Notes under the pieces: model-generated | Seen by the model: the letters and a program-made list of their open reading frames with translations, nothing else | Databases searched by the model: none | What the model was told of the DNA's origin: nothing | Program-made: the position numbers and the translations under genes | Shown here: one piece after another, positions 10,917 through 29,962 of the stretch | Numbering within the stretch: the stretch's first letter is position 1 | Layout of the letters: the number at the start of each line of letters is the position of its first letter | Assembly: GCA_922989275.2 (NCBI GenBank) | Contig: OV277864.1 | Coordinates: 23,695,550-23,759,549, forward strand | Direction: 5' to 3' | Source: Gari tellinella | Lineage: Eukaryota > Mollusca > Bivalvia > Cardiida > Psammobiidae | Length of the DNA stretch: 64,000 bases

Positions 10917-11259
10917 CAGCGTTCCCTCTCTACAACGACATCCAATGGGAGACAAGAACTCTGTGCATTGTTCGGAGGGAGTCGTTATAGGGAGGGAAAT
11001 TGGTTTAAATTTGCAAACAGCTTGAATCCAGATCAGACGCCGCATGAAGCGGCGTCTGATCTGGATTCAAGCTGTTTGTCACTCGCAATTAAAGGTTCTT
11101 TCTGTCAAAATGTCCATTATGTAATTTTGAGAGAAGCAGCAAACGACAACTTTAAGCGGACGACATTTCAGCCTTGAATAGGTTAGACATAATTGTCTTT
11201 TTAGGGAACAGCGGCAAGGGTCGTTGTAAGGAGGGAGTCGTTGTAGAGAGGGAACACTG
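10917..11259. mobile_element. CAGT-like-ended MITE, family 5 (core II)
   Basis: CAGCGTTCCCTCTCTACAAC and GTTGTAGAGAGGGAACACTG form the ends, with TA on both sides. The centre is a long core II hairpin, AACAGCTTGAATCCAGATCA onward. An extra diverged end repeats at 11262-11350. Confidence 0.88.
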
Positions 11260-11552
11260 TACATGTAATGTCTTAGTTTGGGAACAGCATCAAACATTGT
11301 TGTAAGCAGGGAGTTGTTATTTTGAGGGCTGTTGTAGGGAAGCAGCATTGTAGTTTGACTACACAGGGTTATGGTTTTAATGGTCTTTGTTTTGTCTATT
11401 TTATAAAATTGTACCAAAGGACTTTGAATTGTGATCTTGAATACATTTGTTGGACAATGGTGTTGCTAAATGTAAGCCATATTGTCGTACAATACATGTA
11501 TTATGCTTTTCTTTCAACAGAAATGTCAATCTTTTAGACTTTGTTCTTCTAT

Positions 11553-11806
11553 TTAACCCATTTACCTCTGAAACTTTTAACCAAAAATATTCCAGTTTTA
11601 ATTAAAACTAGTCCCAATTTATGACTATTTAGGACTTTCTTCTGTAGTGTATTGCAAACAGGCAAACAGTGTAAATCCAGATTAGAGGGCTCCTGAAGGA
11701 GCCCTCTAATCTGGGTTTACACTGTTTGCATAGGACAAGCATTCTCTACACAGGTAAATTGTGTTTCCAAGACAAGTTTACTTGTCAATAGGGTTGAATG
11801 TGTTAA
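11553..11806. mobile_element. TTAA-type MITE, family 6 (core II variant)
   Basis: TTAACCCATTTACCTCTGAA to GGGTTGAATGTGTTAA. The central hairpin is CAAACAGTGTAAATCCAGAT then AGAGGGCTCC and back. Confidence 0.85.
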
Positions 11807-11928
11807 GTTACACTATTTACCATTGCAATATTCTACTCCTGCTTTAGCCTCATTGTCACAGCAGGACACGTAGTTCTGTGCAATTCTTGCCATTAAGTGT
11901 TTGCTTTGAGCAGTTCTAATACAACACC

Positions 11929-12160
11929 TTAACCCATTACTCCATAGATACACATTTTTATGTGTTTAATTTATTCCACCACTGAAGAAAATAGTTCCAA
12001 TATCTAAAGTAATTATTTTCTGTACTCCTGCAGATGGTAGCTTAAAGAAGGTTGGATGTAAAGTAAAATGTGCCTTTAGATGCATTCTGTTTTCTTTCAA
12101 CCTGTTTTAAGTGATCACCTATCTTCAATACTAGAAACAGGCTATGGAATAAAGCGTTAA
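11929..12160. mobile_element. family 1 MITE
   Basis: TTAACCCATTACTCCATAGA to GGAATAAAGCGTTAA with a diverged core I hairpin (AAGAAGGTTGGATGTAAAG). Confidence 0.85.
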
Positions 12161-12372
12161 GATACAAGTACATGTACCGGTACATATATTTATATTATGA
12201 ACCCTACATGTAGCGATGAGTATACTCATCTTTTATATTCAGGGTCTGCACTGTTTATCATTTTGCCATGAATTAAAAACAAAACTTGTCAGAAATGGAC
12301 TAGAACTCTTATGTAGATGGGATTAGTGTAGCTATGTTGAGCTTATTGTGAAATGGTGAGTTATTTTTGTAA

Positions 12373-12455
12373 ACGGTCTGATAATTCAGTCAGGAGAGCA
12401 CTCTTCCAATAATTGAGGGCCTTTGGTTTGAGTCCTGGTCTGGCTGCATCTTTTT
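12373..12455 (+). repeat. tRNA-like SINE ending in a Pol III terminator
   Basis: A-box-like AATTCAGTCAGGAGAGC (12384-12400) and B box GGTTTGAGTCC (12425-12435) are followed by TGGTCTGGCTGCATC and a T run at 12451. It shares its 3' sequence with the - strand copy at 4545. The satellite-bearing element at 12451 begins in the T run. Confidence 0.6.
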
Positions 12456-13674
12456 AGCTCGCCTATTCGGAGAATGGGGGGGCTTATGGAATCACGTCGG
12501 CGTCGGCGTCGGCGTTGGTTTTTCATGGTTAAAGTTTTGGGGTAAGTGTTGTTATGCACTAATACATCATGAAATATTTGCATTAGGAAGCTGATATTTG
12601 GATTGGAGATGCCCTGTGGGTTGAACATTGGTGTTGTGTAGTTAAAATTAAAAAAAAAGTTTAAATTTAGTCAAAATTTCACCTTTTGTGGACTTAGGTT
12701 TTTCGGCTGATTTCTCATGGTTAAAGTTTTGGGGTAAGTGTTGTTATGCACTAATACTACATGAAATATTTGTATTAGGAAGCTGATATTTGGAATGGAG
12801 GTGCCCTGTGGGTTGAACATTGATGTTGTGTAGTTAAAATTAAAAAAAAAGTTTAAATTTAGTCAAAATTTCACCTTTTGTGGACTTAGGTTTTTCGGCT
12901 TATTTCTCATGGTTAAAGTTTTGGGGTAAGTGTTGTTATGCATTAATACTACATGAAATATTTGTATTAGAAAGCTGATATTTGGATTGGAGGTGCCCTG
13001 TGGGTTGAACATTGATGTTGAGTAGTTTAAATTTAAAAAAAAGTTAAAATTTAGTCAAAATTTCACCTTTTGTGGACTTAGGTTTTTCGGCTGATTTCTC
13101 ATGGTTAAAGTTTTGGGGTAAGTGTTGCGATGCTCTAATACTACTTGAAATAATTGTATTAAGAAGCTGATATTGGGAATCAAGGTGCCCTGTGGGTTGA
13201 ACATTGATGTTACGTAGTTAAAATTTAAAAAAAGTTTAAATTTAGTCAAAATTTCACCTGTTGAGGACTTAGGTTTTTCGGGTGATTTCTCATGGTTAAA
13301 GTTTTAGGGTAAGAGTTGTAATGCACTAATACTACATGAAATATTTGTATTAGGAAGCTGATATTTGGAATGGAGGTGCCCTTGGGTTGAACATTGAAGT
13401 TGCGTAGTTATTTCTTTTTAAAAAGTTTAAATTTAGTCAAAATTACACCTTTTGTGGACTTAGAGTTTTGGGACTGAAATTTCAAAGTTAGTTAAGGAGT
13501 AAGTGTTGGAATGCACTTATACTACATGACATATTTGCATTAGGAAGTTGATATTTTGAATGGAGGTTCCCTGTGGCTTGAATATCAATGTACTGATACA
13601 CTTTTCTTTTGATAGTTACCTATTTAAGAAAGGTTTAATTAGGCGAGCTTTGCTGTTCTCCGACAGCTCTTGTT
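12451..13674 (+). mobile_element. HINE-like element with 192-bp satellite
   Basis: It starts TTTTTAGCTCGCCTATTCGG and ends with AGGCGAGC, a hairpin and GACAGCTCTTGTT. Inside, a unit beginning CATGGTTAAAGTTTTGGGGT repeats at 12524, 12716, 12908, 13100 and 13291 (192, 192, 192, 191 bp) plus a diverged unit. T-run insertion, a terminal hairpin and a satellite core are features of Helentron-associated elements. Short - strand ORFs here are satellite artefacts. Confidence 0.78.
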
Positions 13675-14061
13675 TCTCATCATGTTACTCATAGGACAAG
13701 TGTACTCTTCACAGGTACACTGTTTGTTAGTGAGGGGTATACTCATTGCTAGGGTTGAATGTGTTGATGCCATTATTCTACTTAAAGATTTGCTTTCATT
13801 CCTGTTCTACATAGTTCTACAGTTTAGCTATTCTTTATGTAAATGTTGCTTTATTTTTGTTATTATCATGCATTTATCTAGTACTTTAATTTGTTATGCT
13901 TACACCAATTGGGTAGCAAATATGTTTATATTCTGAACTGTCATAGCATGTTGTCATGATTCTATTTTAGTAAGAGTTCTATACTTTTTAATTACAAACA
14001 CAAGGTATGGAAAACATATCAGGGTCTTTCATTCGTGTATCCAATTCTTCAGTGTGTACTT

Positions 14062-14120
14062 TGTCAGCCGACTGATTTGTTACTCTTTTACTATAAGAGT
14101 AACAAATCAATCAGCTGACA
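14062..14120. repeat. 59-bp hairpin
   Basis: TGTCAGCCGACTGATTTGTT and its near-exact reverse complement TCAATCAGCTGACA surround a short loop. Confidence 0.75.
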
Positions 14121-14228
14121 ATAAACAGATTAACATTGCACGAGGCTAGACTGATAAACCAGCTAATTAGGGGTTACGGTTTCCAGAAGGCAATTAAAAT
14201 CGGGACATACAACTTTGTACATGACCTG

Positions 14229-14430
14229 TTAACCCTTTACTCCATATCCTGTTTCTAGTTTTGAAGCAGGTTGAACGCACATTCTGCTTTACTCTCAGTC
14301 TGCTTTAATCTACCATCTGCTAGGATACATGATTTTTTTCTTATACATGTATTGCACAATCATTCCTGTATAAAATGGAACTATAGCCTGATAAATGAAC
14401 TTAATTTGCGTAAAAAGTGTATCTATGGAA
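14229..14430. mobile_element. family 1 MITE, internally deleted
   Basis: TTAACCCTTTACTCCATATC to TATGGAATAAAGGGTT with only part of core I (CATTCTGCTTTACTCTCAG). Confidence 0.8.
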
Positions 14431-15139
14431 TAAAGGGTTCACCTGGCTCATGATGAAAGCCTCTTGCTATGTTAACCATGTATTTCTGGCTACATGCTGT
14501 TCCCGGTGTATCAATGGTTTGATTATTTATCATGATCAGTGATTAAACATTTTGTCTAAATACGTTGTGGGTTAATTTCTTGATGTCAAGCATTATTGGA
14601 TGGAAAGTGTCCATTGTGCCAAGCATTTACTGCATGGTTTCAATCTGTATAGTGTCATGTCATGCATTATTGTATAGCAAGATGGTTGTGCCATTTCTTT
14701 CAAAGATTAAAGTTAATGTTAAACAGTATTGTCAACAAAAAAGTGAAGTAAAGTAGAACCTCTTGAAACCGGACATCAAATGAAGTATTGAAGATATTTT
14801 AGTAACCAGTTTAAAGAGATTTTACTTTAAATAGCTAAATGCTAAATGTTTTTCATTCGTTGTTAGTTTAAGAATGTTTGTTTCATTACCAGCACCTTGT
14901 CTATGAATCAAAATATAGTTTCTATCTTTTGAACATACTATAATTTGTTTAATCCTCCACCATATACATTGTAGTCTATTTTCAGTTTGAAAGACAGGTG
15001 ACCACTGTTTCTAATGTCCATGTTTATTCCTTTTTATTGTGGTGCCACAATACCTATTTTCAAGTTGTTTTTGATAATTTCTGTTCCATTAATTTGTATA
15101 ACAATTGCTGTGATTTAAGTTAAAATGTAGTTAGATTGG

Positions 15140-15399
15140 TTTACCCATTATTCCATAAATGTTCCTTTTTATGCCTTTAATTAATTTATTCTCAACTGAA
15201 AATATAGTTCCACTTTATACAGTCAAAAATATGCATCATAGAAAACACTTTCTATATCCTAGCAGATGGCTACATAAATCAGGCTGAAAGTAAAGATTAA
15301 TGTGCCTTAAGGCAAATTCTGCTTTACTCTCAACCTGCTTTGAATAGTTATAATTTTAGGTCTTCAAAACTAGAAACTGTGTGTGGGAAAGCAGGTTAA
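15140..15399. mobile_element. family 1 MITE, diverged
   Basis: ACCCATTATTCCATAAAT left end and core AGGCTGAAAGTAAAGATTAA. A second diverged half follows at 15411-15500. Confidence 0.75.
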
Positions 15400-15523
15400 T
15401 AGTGCTCATTTAATCCTTTACTTATAGCTTATTTCTAGTTTTGAAGACATTCGACCACTAAGGCAGGTTGATACTACAATAGAATGCTCCTAAAGGTACT
15501 TAAACAAATATGTTTGGTCTTAG

Positions 15524-15769
15524 CCTATTAATCCATAGATACACATTTTAACACATTTATGAGTTTCCACCTGAGAAAATAGTTCCACTTTATCAAGTTA
15601 TGAATATGTGTCATAAGAAAAAGTTCTTATATTCTAGCTGATGGTAGCTTAAAGCAGACTGAAAGTTATGCGGAATGCATCTTAAAGGTACATTCTGCTT
15701 TACTTTCAACCTGCTTTATGGGGTCACATATCTTCAAAACTAGAAAAGGCTAGGAGGTAAAGTGTTAAC
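15524..15769. mobile_element. family 1 MITE
   Basis: CCTATTAATCCATAGATACA to GGAGGTAAAGTGTTAA with core AAAGCAGACTGAAAGTTATG. Confidence 0.78.
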
Positions 15770-16117
15770 TGTCATTAAGATGTGTGAGGGCCTGTTTTTC
15801 TCCAGTGTACAGCCCATGTGATAGTTGGTATACCAGTTCAGCATTGATGTAAGCTATTTATGTCTGATGTGACAAGAAAACCCCCCAGTAAAACCTGTGT
15901 TCAGAGACCATTCCTTGAAGATGCAGTGAGATCTATCACGAAATGTACCACTTAATGCAAGACAGAAAAATACAGGTATATTTCCTAATGGGCTGCAGGG
16001 CTATCATAAGTTGCTCCTAAAAGTCCTAAGATTTCCATACTATCAAGAATTTTAGGAATCATACCTTTTAATCTTTCGCTGCCAGGCTCTATAACACTAA
16101 CATTTATATAATTATGC

Positions 16118-16330
16118 TAACAGTTTGGATCCAGATCAGACGCCGTTTTATGCAGCATGTGATCTGGATCTAAACTGTTTGACACCCATATCAATGTTTC
16201 ATAAAGTGGAAAATGCATAAAATTACAAATTATAAAAAGTAAGAGCAGAAATCTGAAGACTTTGGGGGAAAAAACAAATAAATTCCAGAGAAATTAAGAA
16301 AAATCCGAAGATTTCGGACAAATCTGAAGA
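16118..16330. repeat. core II hairpin element, inverted relative to the 1500-1785 copy
   Basis: CAGTTTGGATCCAGATCAGA and its reverse complement flank a short loop (16120-16182). It continues into CACCCATATCAATGTTTCAT and CAGAGAAATTAAGAAAAATC, matching the other copy on the opposite strand. Confidence 0.65.
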
Positions 16331-16705
16331 AATGGTAACCATGGATGTCCCTAGTCACTCAGGGTCTGCACTATTTGCTATTGCTTATGAAATGTTCTGC
16401 TGTATGGAAAATATTGCAGTGTCTTAATGTTAACCTTGTACATCTATTATGAAATCTTCCAGCAAGCACATAGGGACAGTTCATGGGTAAAGACTGCTCA
16501 GTATTATCCTTCAGAATGGTCTTTGGGCACACGTTTGCCTACATTATAGGACAATATAGGCAGATAAACATGCTTATTATAAAAACATTCAACATACATT
16601 TAGTCATTATATTGTTGACCATTAAATCAAAGAAATATGCACTATTTTGTTTTTTATTGCTCTTCCCTTTATTTGCCTGTATACACTCTGGTCTGAGAAC
16701 AAGGT

Positions 16706-16812
16706 CCATATATTTATAAAGCGTTTGAGTTGAGTTTGAAATCATTCTCAAGCATTTAACTGGTCTGATTTGAGCCTCAGACTCGACTCAAATGCTTTAT
16801 AAGTGCTGGGCC
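16706..16812. repeat. family 9 palindromic repeat
   Basis: TTTATAAAGCGTTTGAGTTG and CTCAAATGCTTTATAA ends, with ATTCTCAAGCATTTAACTGG inside. Related copies lie at 45643 and 57520. Confidence 0.65.
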
Positions 16813-16908
16813 AGGTCATGCAGCTACACTGTACTCCCTGCCTACAGTATGGACAATGGAACAAAACACAATGCATCTTAATGTAGAAAAGTACAGCCTC
16901 TTGATTGT

Positions 16909-18090
16909 TTATGCCCAAAGAATCTGTGATTCAGGGGGCATATAGTTTTGCCCTGTTTGTCTGTCTCACTCTCAGTCCAGGCTAATGTGGCCAAAATAGC
17001 TAACCACATAAGTGAAAAACATTAACCTGGCCATTAGTGGGATTTTGGTTAGGGTTAGCTGCTAGATTTTCTATTCCAAAGTATGAGCCATGAGAAATAA
17101 CAGTTATGTGCTTAGCCACGTACACAAATCAAAAGAAATTGCCACATAAAACAAATGTTGTGAGCATGTCCGTCTGTCTGCCTGTGTCTTGTCTATAACA
17201 TATGCACTTCTGAACATTATAGCTTTCATAGTTAGTGTTCGACTTATTGCCAAAATGTTTGTCCTGGTTGACCTACTTTTCTAAGAATCTTTATACGACT
17301 ATAACATTTGAACCAACAGGCATATTGTTTTGTTTTACCCTGTGACCGTGTTTATGTTTGACCTATTAATCCAAAGTTCAACCAAAAATCTTAACCTTGA
17401 CTACATACTGTGGGAAAGGTTGAGTGACTGCATGGGCATTCAATTAATTCTGAGAATGCCAAGATTTTGACATCAGAAAGAGGACTGATTAAAAGTCAAA
17501 GAAGCCATCCAGATCAAACAGCGGCGACCATCAATCACCACTAGCTGATCAGGACTTCATATTTAATTTTTTATGCCCCTAGAATGTCAATCTGTGATTT
17601 GGGGGCATTAGTGTTTGCCCTGTTTGTCGGTTAGTTTAAACATATTTTATTTCTCACTAGATCTTTTTCAGTGTTGAAAAGGGTGAGATCGAAAGCATAA
17701 GCTTATTTAAGATCCTCGGTTATTTTGATACCAAATACAGAGGGCTTCTATAATTATATTACTTGAGCTCTGGTATTGGCGTCACGGTTGCTTTCAAATT
17801 AAAGTTTTTCGGCAACAAACTTGAACTATTTCCTTCTCACCTATGCGTCAATCAATTTGAAATTTCACTCATTGGTTCAGTATCTCTGACCTCATAATAT
17901 ACAATGGCAAGTCCAACCCAAACTCTATTTTTAGCTTTAGAATTAACCTGACACATAATGCCAAGGTGTGCTATTTTGATCCTCCTAATGTACATTTTCC
18001 GTCCACTGCTAGAAGTTACTTATGGACTAAAACAAATACATGTATTTCTTAACAAAACATTTGAACTAACAAACAACCTGTAATGATAAA
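16909..18090 (+). repeat. fragments of ATGCCC-starting satellite elements
   Basis: TTTATGCCC...GGGGGCAT...GCCCTGTTTGTC starts occur at 16909 and 17570, like the 5' end of the element at 27709. No clean 3' end was found. The rest of this stretch shows nothing coding. Confidence 0.5.
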
Positions 18091-18098
18091 TCATAGTT

Positions 18099-19039
18099 TT
18101 TAGCTCACCTGAGCTAGCTCATGGTGAGCTTTTGCAATCTTTGGATGTCCGTCGTCCGTTCGTCCGTTGTTCATTGTTCGTCGTCAACAATTTTAGTGTT
18201 AACACTCTAGAGGCTACAATTTTTATCCAATCTTTCTTAAAATTACTCAGATTGTAAATGACCATACTTATAAGTTCAGATCAGTTTGATTATGGTTTAA
18301 ATCGGACCAATAGGTCAAGAGTTATCTACCTTTGAATTTTGCTGAAAATGCCATATCTAACAATGTTCACACTCTTGAGACTACAATTTATATCCAATCT
18401 TTCTCAAACTTGCTCAGATTGTAAATGACCATAAGAGTTCAGATGAGTATGATTATGGTTGAAATCCGACGAATAAGTCAAGAGTTATCTTCCTTTGAAT
18501 TGTTGAAAATACCATATTTAACAGTGTTTACACTCTAGAGGCCACACTTTTTATCCAATGATATTCAAACTTGCTCAGATTGTATATGACTATAAGGCCA
18601 TAAGTGAGTTTTAAAAAGATTGAAATTGGAATATTTGGTCAAGAGTTATCTGCCCTTGATGTGTTGAAAATGCCTTATCTAACAATATACTCCAGCAACT
18701 ACAGTTTTCAATGGAAGTTGCACACAGTGTATATAGCCATAAGTTCTTGAAGGAGTGCACTTATTGTTGAAATCTTATGATTGTGGCAAGAGTTATCTTC
18801 CCTTGATATACTCTGAAATGCCAGAAAAGGTTTTATTTCAGTATTGTTTAGGCTCTAGTTATCTGTCCTTGATGTACTCTACTATTCTAGAACAGTTTGT
18901 ATTCAAATATTATTGACACACTATGTATAGTCTGCAAATTTCAATGGATTTAGATTAATATGGGTGAAACTCAAAGGTTAAGCTGTCAGGCTTCTTTACA
19001 ACAGGTGAGCGATATCAGGGCATTCAAGGCCCTCTTGTT
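18099..19039 (+). mobile_element. HINE-like element with about 160-bp satellite
   Basis: TTTTAGCTCACCTGAGCTAG start; end GGTGAGCGATATCAGGGCAT then CAAGGCCCTCTTGTT. Units containing CACTCTAGAGGC and AAGAGTTATCTACCTTTGAA repeat three to four times. Same subfamily as 40503-41755. Confidence 0.78.
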
Positions 19040-20170
19040 GGTTAAAGTTAAAAGCAAGTGCTTGAGAGCATCTCGGACTAAATCTAGAAACTATCTGCAT
19101 TACAGCAATAAAAGTGTACAGTAAAATAAGTACAGCAGTGCCCACTCATCATTATATCATGCAAGGGGAGTAATGAAGGATGGGCCAAAGCAGTAATTTT
19201 GTCATTCATTATCCCCTTTGATACTTACAAGGCATGCAAGTAAAATTATGTACCGTGAGAAATATTTTCCAAATTTAGAAGATTGTAGCTGAAATGTAAA
19301 GCAGATGTTCCTAATTTTGTACTCCACTTACCTTTCAGCCTTCCCTAATTAAGTGGTTACTTGTCTTCAAAACTAGAGCTGGTTATGGGCAAAGGGTAAC
19401 GGTAAACTTAAAAGGTATGGGTTTGATTCATTTAACCCAGTAATAACCCTCAAATCATTTCAGTAACCATGTTACTACAGCTTGGGATAAACTTGCTACT
19501 AATCAATAGTATATACAAGTTCAACAGATATCTGTTCGAAAATATTGCTCATCAAATGATGTATTTACTCCAATAACAAATTGATTGTTTTTGTCCGCAT
19601 GCACCTACAGTTTGTTTTGTCTCCAGCGGCACCCTGTGAATGAATATGGTGCTCTGCTAAAATGTTGATAAAGTGGTGCATTGCAGAAGTAAATCAGAAA
19701 GACACTTTGCGCTTTCTCCTTTACTTCTGTTCTGTATCCAATATTAAACTATACTTGAACACAAGACTAACTGTTTAGTTTATAAGTAAGGAGAGAAACT
19801 CAATAAGTTTATTCTTTCGTTTCAATCCTTTTCCTAAGTATTATATAATAACGTTAGCATGTATAATTGTAATCATATGTACTTCTGGAAATAAATATGT
19901 TTAAACTAACAGATATCTACATTACCGCGCACATGAAAAGCAGCTACACAAGCACAGTACTTTTAGTACTTTGATAATATCACAAAACGTAAATAACATA
20001 CTGCTCCCTTGTAACTTACATCCTGTTAATAAAAAATTAGTTAGATTAAACTAACCTAACCATGTTAATTAAATGAGAAAAAACAAATAAAAGAATATGA
20101 TAAAAATTTTGGTAAGGAAATAGACTTACTATGAGAAAGGAAAAATGACTGCTCCCCTCCTGCCGGATTT
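19040..20170. other. gene-free stretch upstream of RPS17
   Basis: Apart from a diverged family 1 MITE at about 19255-19403 I see no element or coding sequence. The last 100 bases are the presumed RPS17 promoter. Confidence 0.5.
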
Positions 20171-20173
20171 GGT

Positions 20174-20194
20174 CTTTTCAACTTCCGGTTCAAA

Positions 20195-20197
<3 letters not shown>
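20174..20197 (+). promoter_or_regulatory. RPS17: RPS17 TOP-like leader and proximal ETS-type site
   Basis: CTTTTC at 20174-20179 is a pyrimidine stretch that could form the 5' TOP cap site, giving a leader of about 21 nt before ATG 20195. ACTTCCGGT at 20181-20189 is an ETS-family core typical of TATA-less ribosomal protein promoters. No TATA box is positioned for this start. The transcription start itself is inferred. Confidence 0.6.
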
Positions 20198-27534
<7,337 letters not shown>

Positions 27535-27558
27535 CATGTTACTCCTGGTGATATGGAA

Positions 27559-27564
27559 AATAAA
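27559..27564 (+). terminator. RPS17: RPS17 polyadenylation signal AATAAA
   Basis: AATAAA lies 25 bases after the RPS17 stop codon, giving a very short 3' UTR typical of ribosomal protein genes. Confidence 0.85.
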
Positions 27565-27624
27565 GAGAAAAACACTGTACTCACTGTATTGTCATTAAAC
27601 TACACCCATCTGCTGAACAGCAAC

Positions 27625-28504
27625 AGTTGAGAAAACACTATTCTTTCCTGTTTAGACGCTAAGAAACGCAAAACACTAAAATGTAGAAAATAATAACTTT
27701 GTGACATTTTTATGCCCCCGGCATCGACAGATGCGGGAGCATATAGTAATCGTCCTGTCCGTCCGTCCGTCCGTAACCAGGTTAAGTAGATTTTACCGTT
27801 TCGTCTAGCATCAACACCGCTTATTCAAATGCTTAGATACTTATACAGTTGTTGCTTTGGACCATTCCCTATCCACCAATATCACCTAACCTTGATTTTG
27901 ACCTTGACCTTGACCTAATTTGGACTTAGAATATTTTGAATGGGCTATTTCTTGGTTAACTAGATTTTACCGTTTCGTTTAGCATCAACACCGCTTACTC
28001 CAATGCTTAGATACTTATACAGTTGTTGCCTTGGACCATTCCCTATCCACCAATATCACCTAACCTTGATTTTGACCTTGACCTTGACCTAATTTGGACT
28101 TAGAATATTTTGAATGGGCTATTTCTTGGTTAACTTGATTTTACCGTTTCGTCTAGCATCAACACTACTTACTACAATGCTTCTATACTTATACAGTTAT
28201 TGCCTTGGACCATTACCAACCCACCAGTAATACCCAAGCTCAGCTTGACCTTGACCTTGACCTAATTTGGACTTAGAAAATATTCAGAATATATTGTCAA
28301 GGATGCCACCGGGGGCATAAGCGTTTATTGAACGCGCAGTCTTGTTCTCTTTAATATCTCTTTTTATCTGAGTGACAAACAGTTAGGAGCCTGATCAGAC
28401 GCCGGGTTACCCGGGGTCTGATCTGGCTCCAAACTGTTTGCAAAGGAAATAATGGTGTAAGCGTAAACGCGTTAATTGGGAAAGAATAACGTATTCACCA
28501 CTGT
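27625..28504. mobile_element. family 2 MITE split by a satellite element
   Basis: AGTTGAGAAAACACTATTCT left end; core AACAGTTAGGAGCCTGATCA with GACGCCGGGTTACCCG at 28380-28440; right end AATAACGTATTCACCACTG. The element at 27709-28346 lies within it. Confidence 0.8.
27709..28346 (+). mobile_element. HINE-like ATGCCCCC element with 174-bp satellite
   Basis: TTTTATGCCCCCGGCATCGA start, then GTCCGTCCGTCCGTCCG. Three units begin near TTTTACCGTTTCG (27790, 27964, 28138). It ends CCACCGGGGGCATAAGCG, AACGCGCAGTCTTGTT. Each unit carries TGACCTTGACCTTGACCT. Confidence 0.78.
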
Positions 28505-28549
28505 AACCCACTGAAGAGTAAATCTGTCTTCTATGCAAATATTATCTGG

Positions 28550-28770
28550 GGCCCGTTTCATAAAACTTCTTTCGACAAAACAGTCGTAAGTCAAAACTTT
28601 AAAATACATTTAATTTCTGATTTGTCCATCTAATCCTGTCTTATGACATCACTTTGGAATCGTCATTTCAAGAGATGTCACAAGACAGAATCAGATGGAG
28701 AAATAATAGAGACTTTTAGTCTTGACTTGCAACCTTTTTGGCGTACTAAGTTTTATGAAACAAGCCCCTG
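28550..28770. mobile_element. family 10 MITE
   Basis: GGGGCCCGTTTCATAAAACT and AGTTTTATGAAACAAGCCCC ends. The inner inverted pair contains CTAATCCTGTCTTATGACAT. A second copy lies at 56030. Confidence 0.8.
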
Positions 28771-28899
28771 GTCTGGATCACGACTGTTTGTCAATTTGCA
28801 GTATATTATAAATTTAACCCTAAATGCAGGTTGTCAAGAATGGACTACAGTAGTCACAAGAAACTTCTTGGCTGCTGACCTTCATAATTCCTTAAGCTC

Positions 28900-29962
28900 T
28901 CCACTTTACCTGTTCCATCTTGCTTTAGCCTGTTTCTAGTTAGCTCACCTGAGCCAAAGGCTCCAGGTGAGCTATTGGGATGGCCCTGTGTCCGGCGTTG
29001 TGCGTCGGTCGTCGTTAACAATTGCTTCAAATGACATCTCCTCCTATACCGCTTGACAGAATTCAACCAAACTTTACAGAAATGTTCCTTGGGTCAAGCT
29101 CTTTCAAATTTGTTCAAAGAATTAAAAACAATGCAGAACTCTGGTTGCCATGGCAACCAAAGTCAAAGTGAAAAAATAAGGAAATCTTAAAAAATCTTCT
29201 TGTCAAAAACTGGAAGGGCCAGAGCTTACATATTTGGCACATAGCATCATCTACTGGTCCTCTATCAAGTTTGAACAAATTATGCCCCTGGGGTCGAAAT
29301 TGGCCCCGCCCCGGGGGTCACAGATTTACAAAGAGTTATATAGTGAAATTCTGAAACTAATGTGGCCAGAGCATTGATATTTGGCATGGTGACACTTCTA
29401 GATGTCCTATACCAAAATTTTTTCAAATGGTTCTGGCCGGTTGCATAACTAGGTCACAGGAGCTAAAAATAGATTTTTTTCATTGAAAACTTAAAAAATC
29501 TTCTTGTCTGAAACTACAAGGGCCAGAGCTTAGATATTTGGCACATATCATCGCCTACAGGTCCTCTATCAAGTTTGTTCAAATTATGCACCTGGGGTCA
29601 AAATTGGCCCGCCCCTGGGGTCACAGTTTTACATAGAGTTATATATAGAAAATTTCAAACGTCTTCTTCTCTGACACTAATATGGCCAGAGCTTTTATAT
29701 TCGGTATGATGACACTTTTAAATATACTTTACATAATTTGTTCAAATTTTTCCGGTCTGTTGCATATCTAGGTCAGTCCTTGACCTAAATTATTATCTCC
29801 ATTTTTTCAGCTATTTTCTCAGGTGAGCGAAATATGCCCCATGGGGCTCTTGTTTTGAAGAAAGATGACCATTTAAAGCAGGTTGAAAGTAAAGCAGAAT
29901 GCGCTTAAGGCACATTCTGCTTTACTTTCAGCCTGCTTTAAGCTACCATCTGCTAGAATATT
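28900..29962. mobile_element. family 1 MITE split by a HINE-like element
   Basis: GCCTGTTTCTAGT at the left and TTGAAGAAAGATGACC at the right join to the family consensus TTCTAGTTTTGAAG once the HINE (28940-29854) is removed. Core hairpin at 29875-29945. Confidence 0.85.
28940..29854 (+). mobile_element. HINE-like element (TAGCTCACC type)
   Basis: TTAGCTCACCTGAGCCAAAG start with a hairpin; end CTCAGGTGAGCGAAATATGC, CCCATGGGGCTCTTGTT. Satellite units contain GGGCCAGAGCTTAGATATTT and CCCCTGGGGTCAAAATTGGC. Confidence 0.8.

Noticed and set aside
12386..13249. Similar short proteins (MFNPQG... type) on the - strand
   Set aside because: They repeat with the 192-bp satellite and reflect its frame, not genes.
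12524..13480. CRISPR-like regular repeats
   Set aside because: 192-bp satellite units without spacers in an animal genome.
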